A DNA stretch of 64,000 nt, from contig NZ_CP060204.1 in assembly GCF_014250475.1 (NCBI RefSeq), positions 62,001-126,000 on the forward strand, written 5' to 3'. Made by a program: the position numbers and the translations under genes. The stretch is from Selenomonas timonae. Lineage in GTDB: Bacteria; Bacillota; Negativicutes; Selenomonadales; Selenomonadaceae. Positions 34,378 to 43,565 of this stretch are shown here, one piece after another. Below the pieces are notes generated by a model. It was not told the DNA's origin and searched no databases. It saw nothing but the letters and a program-made list of their open reading frames with translations. Position 1 is the first letter of the stretch; each line of letters begins with the position of its first letter.

Positions 34378-36513
34378 TCAAACGCGGAAGCGCGAGATCT
34401 CGTTCTGCAGATCCGTCGCGATCTGCGCCAAGCTCTCGCTCGCCTCGGCGATATCCGCAAGCGCCTGCGTCTGCGTGTCAACGGAGGACTCAGCCTCATC
34501 CGTCGTCGCATCATTCTCACGTGCCATATCCATCAGCTTGCGGCTGAGGTCGGCAATCGCCTTGTTCTTCTCCGTCAGCTTCTCGGAGGAGGTGTTGAGC
34601 TTCTTCACAACGCTGTTCGCACCTTGGACAGCCTCGGCAATCATGTCAAAGCGGCGCTGTGTACGCTCGAGGTTGACATTGCTCTCCTCGACAAGCTTCT
34701 TGGAGACCTCCATCGTATCGACTGCCTGCTGCGACTTCATCTTGAGCTCACCGATGATGCCGTTGATCTCATCCGTAAAGCCGCGCGACTGCTCGGCAAG
34801 CTTGCGGATCTCCTCGGCAACGACGGCGAATCCGCGTCCTGCCTCGCCCGCACGCGCTGCCTCGATGGCAGCGTTGAGCGCGAGGAGGTTTGTCTGCTCG
34901 GAGATGGACTGAATCATCGCGCTCGCCTCTTCGATGCGATCCGCACGCTGATTCGTCTCCTCGACCACACGCGAGACCTCCTGTGTGGCATCGGCGGTCT
35001 CGGCAGACTTCTTCATGAGGTCGGCGAGAATCTCCGCGCCCTCGGTCTGGCGTTTATGGATGTTCTCCGTCGCCTCGTTCATCTCCGTCATGACCTTGCG
35101 GTTGTCCTCGAGCAGCTGGAGGATTTCATCCGTATGATCGACCGCGTTCTGCGTGTCCGCAACCTGCACGCGCGCGCTCTCGGCAATGTCATGGATGCCC
35201 TTGCGCACCGTCTCCGCCGAGTGCGCCGTGTTCTGCGCCGTCGCTGTCAGTTCCTCGCTCGTTGCCGCAACCGACTGGGACGCGCCGTTGATCTTGCCGA
35301 TGATCTCGCGCAGGCTGTTCGCCATACGCCCGAGCGAGCGAACCATCGCACCGACCTCATCGGAACGCTCCAGATAGATCACGGCATGCTTACCCTTCTC
35401 GCGATCCAGATCGAGATCGGAAAAACGTGTCAAAATATCCGTCACATCCCCAATGGGAACGATCAGACGCCGCTGAATGAACACAGCAAGTGCAATGGCA
35501 AGCACCACGGTACAGATCACGGCAAGTACCACGGAGAAGATCACCATATCGCGCGCGGCACCGGTGAACTTATCCTTGTCCGTAATGGAGAAGATCGACC
35601 ACGGCGTATCCACACCTGCAAAGTGGACTGAGCGGAAAATGTAGACCGAGTCCTTGCCCGTCGTCGGCGAAACCTGCGACTTGCTGTACGGAGCCTCCGA
35701 GAAGGCTTCCTTCTTTTCCTCCTCCGGAGACTGCATGATCGTGAAGGCGTTCTTCATGATCGACTCCGGGCTCGTCCCATGCGCGACGAGATCGCCCTCG
35801 TTGTCCATCAGCAGATAGATGTTGTCCGGCGTACTGATCTTGGCAAGATCCTCCTGAAGCTGCGTGACATCGAAGTCGAGCGAGAGCGCACCGACGAAGC
35901 GCCCATCCACAATGAGCGGCATGCCGATGGAGACGAGCAGAGCTTTTTTCCCGTTTACTTCGTCATAGTATGCCTCCGAGAGAACCTGCTTGGACGTAGA
36001 CTTTGGCTTCTGGTACCACGTCTCGGTCTCATAGCCCGTGCAGCCCTCAAACTCGACTGCATTTCCCTCACGGTTCGCATAGGGCATCACGCGCCCGGAC
36101 TCATCCGAAAGCGGATCCCCGACATGTGCCGCATCCTGCCCATCGAAGGCGTTCGGCTCAAACACGACACCAATTCCCGAGAGATTGTCATTCGAAGCAG
36201 CCGCATCTGCAAACATCTCGTTCAGCGCCTCGCGGCTGCGCGCTGCAGGCGGATGCTGCTGCATATACGTATAGATGCGCTGGCGCACATCCTCTCCCGA
36301 CTGCTGGACAGACTCATAGCGGCTAATGACCGCCTTTGAACGCTCACCCAATTCGTTGTACTGCGCCACCGTCCCCATCTCGAGAAGCTCATCATAAGCT
36401 CTGTAGCCAACGAACGAGACAAGGATCGTCACCATCACAACAATCCCGATGAGCGTGATCGCGTTCAGCTGGAAGCCAATACCCCTTCCCCTTTTCTGCC
36501 CTTGTTCTTGCAA
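34378..36513 (-). CDS. Methyl-accepting chemotaxis protein with dCache sensor
   Basis: 711 residues from a TTG start at 36513, chosen because AAAGGAG lies eight bases upstream. TM1 is at about 16-38. The periplasmic dCache-type sensor (about 40-315) has the 'WYQKPKSTSKQVLSEAYYDEVNGKKALLVSIGMPL' pattern near its middle, given as the recognised region. Next come TM2 (about 318-342), HAMP, and a signalling domain with the hairpin tip 'AASAMIQSISEQTNLLALNAAIEAARAGEAGRGFAVVAEEIRKLAEQS' region. The dCache pattern suggests amino acids or small organic ligands. No other chemotaxis gene is in the window. An ATG far upstream is less likely. Confidence 0.93.
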   Translation of the reverse strand: MQEQGQKRGRGIGFQLNAITLIGIVVMVTILVSFVGYRAYDELLEMGTVAQYNELGERSKAVISRYESVQQSGEDVRQRIYTYMQQHPPAARSREALNEMFADAAASNDNLSGIGVVFEPNAFDGQDAAHVGDPLSDESGRVMPYANREGNAVEFEGCTGYETETWYQKPKSTSKQVLSEAYYDEVNGKKALLVSIGMPLIVDGRFVGALSLDFDVTQLQEDLAKISTPDNIYLLMDNEGDLVAHGTSPESIMKNAFTIMQSPEEEKKEAFSEAPYSKSQVSPTTGKDSVYIFRSVHFAGVDTPWSIFSITDKDKFTGAARDMVIFSVVLAVICTVVLAIALAVFIQRRLIVPIGDVTDILTRFSDLDLDREKGKHAVIYLERSDEVGAMVRSLGRMANSLREIIGKINGASQSVAATSEELTATAQNTAHSAETVRKGIHDIAESARVQVADTQNAVDHTDEILQLLEDNRKVMTEMNEATENIHKRQTEGAEILADLMKKSAETADATQEVSRVVEETNQRADRIEEASAMIQSISEQTNLLALNAAIEAARAGEAGRGFAVVAEEIRKLAEQSRGFTDEINGIIGELKMKSQQAVDTMEVSKKLVEESNVNLERTQRRFDMIAEAVQGANSVVKKLNTSSEKLTEKNKAIADLSRKLMDMARENDATTDEAESSVDTQTQALADIAEASESLAQIATDLQNEISRFRV

Positions 36514-36698
36514 AATATTCTCTCCTTTCCCCAGCACCCGGCCATTCCGACACAGAACGAGGAGCACCTTGCCATAACCGTGCGCAAAGACAGCAGCGCA
36601 TGCTGCCGTCAAAAATAACTTTAGTATACGATAATTTTAATTCGCCACATACTTATTTTTTCCTGCTAAGGAAAATTTTATTTGCGTTTTATGCACAA

Positions 36699-36726
36699 AA
36701 ATAGCGCCCCCATCGGATCGCTGTTT
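36699..36726 (-). terminator. Possible terminator of the PepSY gene
   Basis: A short AGCG/CGCT stem with an inner CC/GG helix is followed on the minus strand by ATTTTTG. The stem is weak. Confidence 0.45.
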
Positions 36727-36746
36727 CTGTATGCCGTATTTTGTCA

Positions 36747-37427
36747 TTAGAAAATATCGTCGTCCACATCCACTTCGCTCGAAAGTACTGTTCCCGTCAC
36801 GGCGTCGATGCGGATCTTGTACTCGACGCTACCCGCATAGCACTTCACCTTGTAGACCGGATGGAACATCGGCTGCGGTGTGGGCGCATTCGCCGCGTCG
36901 TCTGCCGGCGGTGCGGGCTGACCGTTTCCGGCATCCGGCGCCTGTGCCGGTGCTGCCTGCGGCATCATACCGGGATGCTCGCCGCGATCATGCATACAGC
37001 GTCCGTCACGGTGCTCCCTGTCATCGTGCTTTCCATCGCGCCAGTCATCATGTTTGTTTCCATGTTTGTTTCCATGTTTGTCGTCACGATGATTTTTGTG
37101 ATGCTTTCCGTCTCTGTCGTGATCCTTCTCCGTCAGATAGACGGAGCGGAAGTCCAGCTCCGTCTCGGACTTCCCGATCGCCTCCGCCGCAATCGACCGC
37201 ACCTTTGCCTCATCGAGGAGCACGATGCCACGCTGCTGCGCCTGCACTGCAATCATTTCGGAGCGTGCCTGCTTTTCGGCGACCGAGCGTGCTTCCGCCT
37301 GGCCGTGGTGGTAGTACGCACCACCCGCAGTGACGACGCCGACGAGTACGGCGAACGCCACTGCCTTTTTGAGACGCGCGGGGGTAAAGATATTCGTGAC
37401 CTGATTCTTGACATTCTGCATTTCCAT
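36747..37427 (-). CDS. Membrane-anchored PepSY-domain protein with His/Asp-rich insert
   Basis: 226 residues from the ATG at 37427 (behind GGAGG). One N-terminal helix (about 22-38) is followed by a first PepSY-like half ('VRSIAAEAIGKSETELDFRSVYL'). A 45-residue insert is rich in His, Asp, Lys and Gly ('HDRDGKHHKNHRDDKHG', then KHGNKHGNKH encoded by 12-base tandem repeats). A Pro/Ala stretch follows, then 'VKCYAGSVEYKIRIDAVTGTVLSSEVD', the second PepSY half. The insert looks metal-binding. It is divergent from a kinase/regulator pair and could be its sensor partner or target; that is inference. Confidence 0.8.
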   Translation of the reverse strand: MEMQNVKNQVTNIFTPARLKKAVAFAVLVGVVTAGGAYYHHGQAEARSVAEKQARSEMIAVQAQQRGIVLLDEAKVRSIAAEAIGKSETELDFRSVYLTEKDHDRDGKHHKNHRDDKHGNKHGNKHDDWRDGKHDDREHRDGRCMHDRGEHPGMMPQAAPAQAPDAGNGQPAPPADDAANAPTPQPMFHPVYKVKCYAGSVEYKIRIDAVTGTVLSSEVDVDDDIF

Positions 37428-37771
37428 GATGTTTTCCTCCTCTGCCTTTCGGCGTTCATGTTTGTGTTTATCATTGCTGATGGGTACATCATACGGGGAA
37501 AGTTTAAACAAAGTGTAAACACAAAAATAACTTTTTTGAAATTCCTCACAGCGCGCAGATTTTTTTGCGCATTTCGGTTATAATAGGTCTGTTTATTGTA
37601 CCCCTTCCACCGCATTGCGATCCCTCTCCCCCGTCAAACGGGGGAGGCTTTGAGTTACAGCGTATTAGCTTCCCCCGTCGAAACGGGGCATGTGCGCGGA
37701 ACGTGTAGAAGTGGCGAGCTTGCGAGCCGATAGGGGCGCCTCGCACTCCCCAACGGAAAGTGAGGTTCTCC
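37428..37771. repeat. 344-base divergent gap with palindromic repeats
   Basis: A plus-strand TATAAT at 37579-37584 may be the -10 box for the kinase unit (no clear -35). Downstream, two GC-rich hairpins (about 37621-37648 and 37671-37688, both built on CCCCCGT/ACGGGG) and a further GC-rich stretch form a repeat cluster. Part of this resembles the palindrome inside the ABC-ATPase linker (14619-14645). No reading frame here is credible. Confidence 0.6.
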
Positions 37772-39268
37772 ATGCGGCTCCGCGACCTGTCCCTCAAGAA
37801 AAAACTGCTCGTGACGAACGCGCTCATGATCGTCATCCCGATTGTCGTGCTCATCGCCATCGGCGCGGTGCTGCTCGGCGGTCTGCGCCACGCGGGCACC
37901 CTTCAGCAGCAAGCACTTGCCCTCCTCTGGCCGGAGGAGGGACGGACGCTCTCCGTGCAGGTCGCACTCAGCTCTCTGCGCGCCGAGTCAGAGAAACGCA
38001 AGTTCAAGCTGGATAATATCGAACGCGACATCCACGTCCTCGAAGGAGCGGGGGTGCGCATCCTCACCGTGGCAAAGGAGAAGGACAGCGCCTATCTGAC
38101 GCCCGGGAGCAATCCGGATGAGCTTCAGCACATCGTTGCACGCAAATGCGGCGTGCGCGGCTCCGCGCTCAGCTGGGACATGGACGGTCTTGTCTTCCGC
38201 TATGAGGGTCTGCGCAGCGGTACAGTCATCATGGGCGTCGGCGATGTACCCATGATGCGCGGCGATGAACCGCCGCCGATTCCGCACGATACGCGAGACT
38301 TCATCCTGAATGCCGCACTCATCCTCCTCATCCTCACGACCTCGGCGGGCATCCTGCTCCTCGGTCGCTACCTCGCGCGCCTCCTCTCCGCGCAGATTCT
38401 CACCCCGCTCGAGGAGATGCGCCGTGCGGCGGCCGCAATCCAACGAGGCGATCTGAGTCATGAACTCCCGCCGATGGGCAGCGACGAGGTGGGCGCAACC
38501 TGCCATGCATTCGACGAGATGCGCAGGGAGCTCCTGCGCGCTCGCATGCGTGAGGAGCGCGAGGAGGCACGGCGCAGAGAGCTCTTCATTGGCATCCTCC
38601 ACGACATCGCAACCCCGCTCACCGCGATCAAGGGCTATGCGAGCGGCATTCTCGACGGCATTGCACGCACGCCCGAGAAGCAGCGTACCTACGCCGAACG
38701 CATCAGCCAATCCGCCGCAACAATGGAGCGCCTGACGACGCGTCTGCGCGAGTTCCTGCGCCTCGACACGGATGAGCTGCCGCTCACATGGGAGACGGTC
38801 AGCGCAAGGGATTTTCTCACAGAATACATCCATGAACACGCCCCCGCCCTTGCCGAGGACGGCGTGCATATCTTGATGGAGAAGACGAATACAGCGGCAA
38901 AGATACGGATTGACCACGGGGAGTTCGCCCGCGTTCTCAAAAATCTGTGGGAGAACAGCAGCAAGTATCGGCGCGGCGCAGAGGTACACGTATGTATGTC
39001 GCTCAGCGAAGAAGGACGGCAGCTCGCCATCCGCTGCGATGACGACGGCATCGGCGTCGATGCTGCAGAGCTGCCGAAGCTCTTTGACAGCTTCTACCGC
39101 ACGGACACGGCACGCACGAACGTCGCGGGCGGCAGCGGGCTGGGGCTTGCCATCGTACGGCGGATCATGACAGCATTCGGCGGCAGCGTGCGCGCAGAAG
39201 TGTCGATCGAGGGAGGGCTGTGCATGGTGCTCCTCCTGCCCATTGCAAGCGAGGGAGATATGAAATGA
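37772..39268 (+). CDS. Sensor histidine kinase
   Basis: 498 residues. TM1 is at about 18-38, a periplasmic sensor (about 40-175) follows, TM2 is at about 178-198, and then HAMP. HisKA has the phospho-accepting His277 in 'ILHDIATPLTAIKGYASG'. The ATPase domain has an N-box 'LKNLWENSSKYRRG', G1 'DDGIGVDAAELP' and G2 'GGSGLGLAIV'. It should autophosphorylate in response to an envelope signal. The start is the ATG at 37772, after GTGAGG; a GTG 12 bases upstream is in frame but lacks a site. It overlaps the regulator gene by four bases (ATGA). Confidence 0.95.
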   Translation: MRLRDLSLKKKLLVTNALMIVIPIVVLIAIGAVLLGGLRHAGTLQQQALALLWPEEGRTLSVQVALSSLRAESEKRKFKLDNIERDIHVLEGAGVRILTVAKEKDSAYLTPGSNPDELQHIVARKCGVRGSALSWDMDGLVFRYEGLRSGTVIMGVGDVPMMRGDEPPPIPHDTRDFILNAALILLILTTSAGILLLGRYLARLLSAQILTPLEEMRRAAAAIQRGDLSHELPPMGSDEVGATCHAFDEMRRELLRARMREEREEARRRELFIGILHDIATPLTAIKGYASGILDGIARTPEKQRTYAERISQSAATMERLTTRLREFLRLDTDELPLTWETVSARDFLTEYIHEHAPALAEDGVHILMEKTNTAAKIRIDHGEFARVLKNLWENSSKYRRGAEVHVCMSLSEEGRQLAIRCDDDGIGVDAAELPKLFDSFYRTDTARTNVAGGSGLGLAIVRRIMTAFGGSVRAEVSIEGGLCMVLLLPIASEGDMK

Positions 39269-39972
39269 AAAAGATATTACTGGTTGAGGATGATAACGAC
39301 ATCGCTGAACTCGAGCGCGACTATCTCGAGGCGAGCGGTTTCGCCGTCGACATCGTATCCGACGGCGACGAGGGCAAGCGCCGCGCGCTCACGGGCGAGT
39401 ACAGGCTCCTCCTGCTGGATGTCATGCTGCCGGGCGCAGACGGCTTTGCCATCTGCCGCGATGTCCGCAAGACGCTCGACATCCCGATCCTCATGGTCTC
39501 GGCGCGCCTCGAGGACGTGGACAAGATCCGCGCGCTTGGTCTCGGCGCAGATGACTACATCGTCAAGCCGTTCAGCCCGAGCGAACTCGCCGCGCGCGTC
39601 AAGGCGCATATCACGCGCTATGAGCGCCTCAAGGGCGGCGCACAGACGACGCCCACCGTCCTGCGGTTTGGCGCGCTCGAGATCCAGCCGTGGACGCACC
39701 GCGTCTTTGTCGCGGGACGCGAGGTACATCTCGCCGCACGCGAGTTCGATCTGCTCCTCTTTCTCGCGGAGCACCCGCAGATCGTATTCAGCAAGGAGAC
39801 GCTCTACGACCGCGTCTGGGATCTGGACGCGATGGGCAATACCTCCACCGTCTCCGTCCACATGAACCGCCTGCGCGAAAAGATTGAGGACGATCCGTCG
39901 CACCCACGCTGGCTTCAGACCGTCTGGGGCGCAGGCTACCGCTTCAATAGCGAAGCGACGGAGGAGGAATGA
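39265..39972 (+). CDS. OmpR/PhoB-type response regulator
   Basis: 235 residues. The receiver has acidic D9/D10, phosphoacceptor D52 in 'LLLLDVMLPG', and the Lys in 'YIVKPFSPSEL'. The winged-helix domain ends 'RVWDLDAMGNTSTVSVHMNRLREKIE', then 'RWLQTVWGAGYRF'. It is the partner of the preceding kinase, with ATGA overlap. The divergent PepSY gene is a reasonable target. Confidence 0.95.
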   Translation: MKKILLVEDDNDIAELERDYLEASGFAVDIVSDGDEGKRRALTGEYRLLLLDVMLPGADGFAICRDVRKTLDIPILMVSARLEDVDKIRALGLGADDYIVKPFSPSELAARVKAHITRYERLKGGAQTTPTVLRFGALEIQPWTHRVFVAGREVHLAAREFDLLLFLAEHPQIVFSKETLYDRVWDLDAMGNTSTVSVHMNRLREKIEDDPSHPRWLQTVWGAGYRFNSEATEEE

Positions 39973-39991
39973 ATTTTTGCGTGAGGATATT

Positions 39992-40019
39992 TTGCCAAAT
40001 CCTGTTTTTTTGTTATAAT
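39992..40019 (+). promoter_or_regulatory. Promoter of the NhaC antiporter gene
   Basis: TTGCCA (39992-39997) and TATAAT (40014-40019) are 16 bases apart. Confidence 0.65.
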
Positions 40020-40070
40020 GGGAAACGGTCTTTATCGGATATCAATCTATATAGGGAGTGTATCTAACTC

Positions 40071-41582
40071 ATGACAGCAACCGCATGGTCGATTCTGCCG
40101 CCGATCATCACCATCGTCCTCGCGCTCTGGACGAAGGAAGTCTATATGTCGCTCATCATCGGCATCTTCTCGGGCGCAATGCTCTTCGCGGGCGGGAATT
40201 TCCTGCAGGCGACGCTCACGATGTTTCAAGTCATGGCGGACAAGGTCGGCAGCAATGTCAACATCCTCGTCTTTCTCGTCATCCTCGGCATCCTCGTCGC
40301 AGCCATCACGCGCTCGGGCGCAATGAACGCCTACGGCGAGTGGGCGACGCGAACGATCAAGGGCAAGCGCAGCGCCTCCCTCGTCACCGTCCTGCTCGGC
40401 ATCGTCATCTTCATCGACGACTACTTCAACTGTCTCACGGTCGGCACGGTCATGCGCCCTGTCACGGATAAATTCCAGATTGCGCGCACGAAGCTCGCCT
40501 ACATCATCGACGCGACCGCCGCGCCGATCTGCATCATCGCCCCCGTCTCGAGTTGGGCGGCGGCAGTCGGTTCCTCGCTGCCCGAGGACAGTCACATCGA
40601 CGGCTTCATGCTCTTTCTGCAGACGATTCCCTTCAACCTCTACGCATGGCTGACGATTCTCTTCATGCTCTTTGTCATCTGGACGGGGCGCGACTTCGGG
40701 GCAATGCGGCAGAGCGTAGAGAAGTCAAATGTTCATTTCGAGATTCCGAAGGAGTATCAGGACACGGCGGAGGCATCTGCAAGCGCAGCGAGCGAGGGGC
40801 GCGGCAAGATGATCGACCTCATGCTGCCGCTGCTCGTCCTCATCGGCGCGTGTATCTACGGCATGCTCTACACGGGCGGTATCCACGAGGGCAGGAGTAT
40901 TGCGGACGCATTTGCCAACTGCGACTCGTCAAAGTCGCTCGTGCTCGGCTCGTTCATCGCCTTCGTCTTTACTGGGCTGCTCTATCTGCCGCGCCGCGTT
41001 GTCTCGTTCAACGTGTTCTGCGACAGCTTCGGCTGGGGCTTCAAGGCGATGACCCCCGCCATCTTCATTCTCTGCCTCGCGTGGACGCTCTCGGGTATCT
41101 GCAGCAAGGAGTACCTTGACCTCGGCGGCTTCGTTGGCTCCGTCGTCTCGGCGAATGCGGGCGTCGTCATGTTCCTGCCGCCGCTCTTCTTCCTCGTCGC
41201 AGCAGGGCTTGCCTTCGCGACGGGCACGAGCTGGGGCACGTTCGGCATCCTGATTCCGATCGCCATTGCCGTCCTCGGGCAGACAGCTCCTGACATCCTC
41301 GTCGTTTCCGTCGCCGCCATCCTCTCGGGCGCGGTCTGCGGCGACCACGCCTCGCCCATCTCGGATACCACCATCCTCGCTTCGGCGGGCGCACAGTGTC
41401 ACCACCTCGACCATGTATCGACACAGCTGCCCTACGTCGGCGTTGTCGCCTCCTGCTCCCTCGTCGGCTACATTGCCGACGGACTCACGGGCAACGGCTA
41501 CATCGGCCTCACCGTCGGCATCGCTACCCTCGCCCTCACAATGGCAGCAATTTCCACACGCGTGACATCTGCAGAGAAGTAA
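40071..41582 (+). CDS. NhaC-family Na+/H+ antiporter
   Basis: 503 residues, eleven to twelve helices of the NhaC type: 'IDDYFNCLTVGTVMRPVTDKF' near residues 115-135, 'SSWAAAVGSSLP', 'ATGTSWGTFGILIPIAIAV' and 'SGAVCGDHASPISDTTILAS' are hallmark re-entrant motifs. It likely exchanges sodium (or another cation with organic anion) for protons. It is monocistronic with its own promoter and a stem-loop after the stop. Confidence 0.93.
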   Translation: MTATAWSILPPIITIVLALWTKEVYMSLIIGIFSGAMLFAGGNFLQATLTMFQVMADKVGSNVNILVFLVILGILVAAITRSGAMNAYGEWATRTIKGKRSASLVTVLLGIVIFIDDYFNCLTVGTVMRPVTDKFQIARTKLAYIIDATAAPICIIAPVSSWAAAVGSSLPEDSHIDGFMLFLQTIPFNLYAWLTILFMLFVIWTGRDFGAMRQSVEKSNVHFEIPKEYQDTAEASASAASEGRGKMIDLMLPLLVLIGACIYGMLYTGGIHEGRSIADAFANCDSSKSLVLGSFIAFVFTGLLYLPRRVVSFNVFCDSFGWGFKAMTPAIFILCLAWTLSGICSKEYLDLGGFVGSVVSANAGVVMFLPPLFFLVAAGLAFATGTSWGTFGILIPIAIAVLGQTAPDILVVSVAAILSGAVCGDHASPISDTTILASAGAQCHHLDHVSTQLPYVGVVASCSLVGYIADGLTGNGYIGLTVGIATLALTMAAISTRVTSAEK

Positions 41583-41601
41583 ATACGATCTACTAAATAC
41601 A

Positions 41602-41638
41602 AACGCCGCCGATGAGGTACAACCCCATCGGCGGCGTT
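41602..41638 (+). terminator. Stem-loop after the NhaC gene
   Basis: Perfect 13-base arms (41602-41614 and 41626-41638) form a strong stem, but the following T-run is interrupted. Confidence 0.7.
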
Positions 41639-41713
41639 ATGTATTATACATTACTTTTTTCAAAAAAACTATCCAGATTCTATGTGTATCCGGTGGCAAA
41701 AAGACTCAAAGCA

Positions 41714-42550
41714 TTAGGCTCTCGCCATCTGTTCAACTTCCTCAAGCGGCAGCTGGGTCGCTGCGGCAATCTGGGAAATCGTCAATTTTCCCAAGGAAAT
41801 CAACGCCAGCGCCGTTGCACGAGCCGACTCCAACCGTCCCTCGGCGCGTCCCTCGGCACGCCCCTCGGCACGCCCCTCTTCCATCTTCTTCTCTCCAAAC
41901 TTTTCCATCAGTTCGCACATGGTATTTACCCCCTCCACTTCCGCCTTAAAGTAACTGGCGCGTTTTGCAAGTTCCTTGTAGTGCATCTGCTCCGCACGCT
42001 CACAAAAGAAATCCTGCATCAGACGACCGAGAGGCGTGTCCTCACGATTCGCCCCGTTCACATAGAGAATATGCGCGCCGTCGTCAAACGGACGTTGAAG
42101 CTCTTGAATGACGCGCTCCACATGGTAGAGCGGATGCCCCGCGCGGTATATGTCATTCTCCGTGATAAAGATCACCCACGTTTCGGGCAGTGCGGAGAAT
42201 TTTGCAGATTTTTCCAGCTCACGCGTATCCATCATGCTGCTGTTGTATCGCGCACGACGCGCGACTGCACCCTCGTTTGCCCGCTGAACCTCGCAGTCGT
42301 AGAGCTTCCCATCGCTGTCCTCAGCGAGCACATCGAAACGAACGCCGCGTCCATAGAGATTATCAACGCTCTGCTGTGTAACGACACGCTTTACCACGAG
42401 ATCGTCCCGATCAAGGAAGATGCGCAACAGAAGCTGTATTCCCTCGGTGTTGTTGTCGAAACATACATTGAAAAACGTGTCATCTATCAAACGGAGTTTC
42501 TGAATCAATGCAAGATATTCCGCCGGAACATTCTTCTTGATGATACTCAT
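41714..42550 (-). CDS. Rpn-family PD-(D/E)XK nuclease (recombination-promoting)
   Basis: 278 residues. The nuclease core reads 'DDTFFNVCFDNNTEGIQLLLRIFLDRDDL', then 'VRFDVLAEDSDGKLYDCEVQRANEG', giving the D...ExQ form of the motif at about residues 73-93. 'RARYNSSMMD' follows. The C-terminal part carries tandem EGRA units (EGRAEGRAEGRAEGRLES) encoded by 12-base repeats. Rpn/PDDEXK_2 proteins are DNA nucleases linked to horizontal transfer and phage defence and occur as many copies in Negativicutes. It stands alone, and no partner transposition ends are visible. Confidence 0.85.
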   Translation of the reverse strand: MSIIKKNVPAEYLALIQKLRLIDDTFFNVCFDNNTEGIQLLLRIFLDRDDLVVKRVVTQQSVDNLYGRGVRFDVLAEDSDGKLYDCEVQRANEGAVARRARYNSSMMDTRELEKSAKFSALPETWVIFITENDIYRAGHPLYHVERVIQELQRPFDDGAHILYVNGANREDTPLGRLMQDFFCERAEQMHYKELAKRASYFKAEVEGVNTMCELMEKFGEKKMEEGRAEGRAEGRAEGRLESARATALALISLGKLTISQIAAATQLPLEEVEQMARA

Positions 42551-42650
42551 TGATTCGCCTCTTTCTCCTTTGATACTATCATATTATGGAAAACAAGGGT
42601 TCTTGTCAAGAATGAAAATTTCGACTCATCCCATTCCTCCATGAGACAGC

Positions 42651-42699
42651 AAAACGCTCCTTGCAGACGGCAGTCATGCACATCTGTAAGGAGCGTTTT
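42651..42699. terminator. Bidirectional terminator between srlD and the Rpn gene
   Basis: Arms 42651-42667 and 42683-42699 (one mismatch), with A4 and T5 tails, follow the srlD stop. Confidence 0.85.
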
Positions 42700-42713
42700 T
42701 CAATGTCAGGTTT

Positions 42714-43523
42714 TTACCCGCGTGTCTTGCCGCCCGCGACGTTGTAGGTAACGCCGTGGATGTAGGAGGCGCGCTCGGAGGCGAGGTAGGCGACGAGGTC
42801 GGCGACCTCGGAGAGTTTGCCGCTGCGTCCGAGCGGCGTGGTCTTCGTACTCGCGTACCCCTTGCGCAGGTCATCGACGGTGATGCCGCGCGTGTAGGCG
42901 AGTGCTTCCTCATAGGCGAGAGTGCGGAGCCCCGTTGCCTCGAGGATGCCAGGTGCGACGCCGATGACGCGTACGCCGTACTTGCCGAACTCCTTCGCCC
43001 ACGAACGCGTGAAGGAGTTGACGGCATTCTTCGTTGCAGCGTAGATGCTCTGCCCCTCAGAGCCCTCAATGCCGCTCTCGGAGCTCATGTTGATGATCAC
43101 GCCGTGTCCCTGTGCGACGAGCTCGCGTCCGACCGCCTGTGCGCAGAGGTAGACGCCCTTGAGGTTGACTGCCGTGACCTTGTCGAAGACGGCGTCGTCC
43201 AGCTCGTACTTCCCATGCGGATCCTTCGGGTCGACGAGGAGGCGCGGGATGTTGATACCCGCGTTGTTGACGAGGATGTCGATCGCACCGAACGTCTTCT
43301 TCGCCTCTGCGACCATTGCCTCGACGCTCTCGCGCTTCGTGACATCGGTGACAACATAGAGAACCTTGCCGTTCTTTGCATCAAATGCGGGTGCCTCCGG
43401 GTTCATATCGCAAACAACCACGTTCGCGCCCTGTGCCAGGAACTCCTCCACAACGGCCTTACCGATGCCCGATGCACCGCCCGTGACGATGGCAGTTTTT
43501 TCTTCGAGATTCAACCAACTCAT
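42714..43523 (-). CDS. srlD: Sorbitol-6-phosphate 2-dehydrogenase (SDR family)
   Basis: 269 residues of the short-chain dehydrogenase family: NAD site TGGASGIGKA (about 14-23), 'LVNNAGIN' at about 85, and the catalytic Ser in 'NMSSESG' with 'YAATKNAV' (Tyr/Lys) near 163. It oxidises glucitol 6-phosphate to fructose 6-phosphate. Last gene of the glucitol PTS operon, which makes the substrate call firm. Confidence 0.93.
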   Translation of the reverse strand: MSWLNLEEKTAIVTGGASGIGKAVVEEFLAQGANVVVCDMNPEAPAFDAKNGKVLYVVTDVTKRESVEAMVAEAKKTFGAIDILVNNAGINIPRLLVDPKDPHGKYELDDAVFDKVTAVNLKGVYLCAQAVGRELVAQGHGVIINMSSESGIEGSEGQSIYAATKNAVNSFTRSWAKEFGKYGVRVIGVAPGILEATGLRTLAYEEALAYTRGITVDDLRKGYASTKTTPLGRSGKLSEVADLVAYLASERASYIHGVTYNVAGGKTRG

Positions 43524-43565
43524 AATAGATTCTCCTTCTGCACTGCTCTGTGTTCAGCGAAAAAC

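Noticed and set aside
37621-37690. CRISPR repeats
   Set aside because: Only two unequal hairpins with no regular spacers.
41714-42550. Complete insertion sequence around the Rpn-type gene
   Set aside because: No terminal inverted repeats or target duplications were found on either side; the family is usually a standalone nuclease gene.
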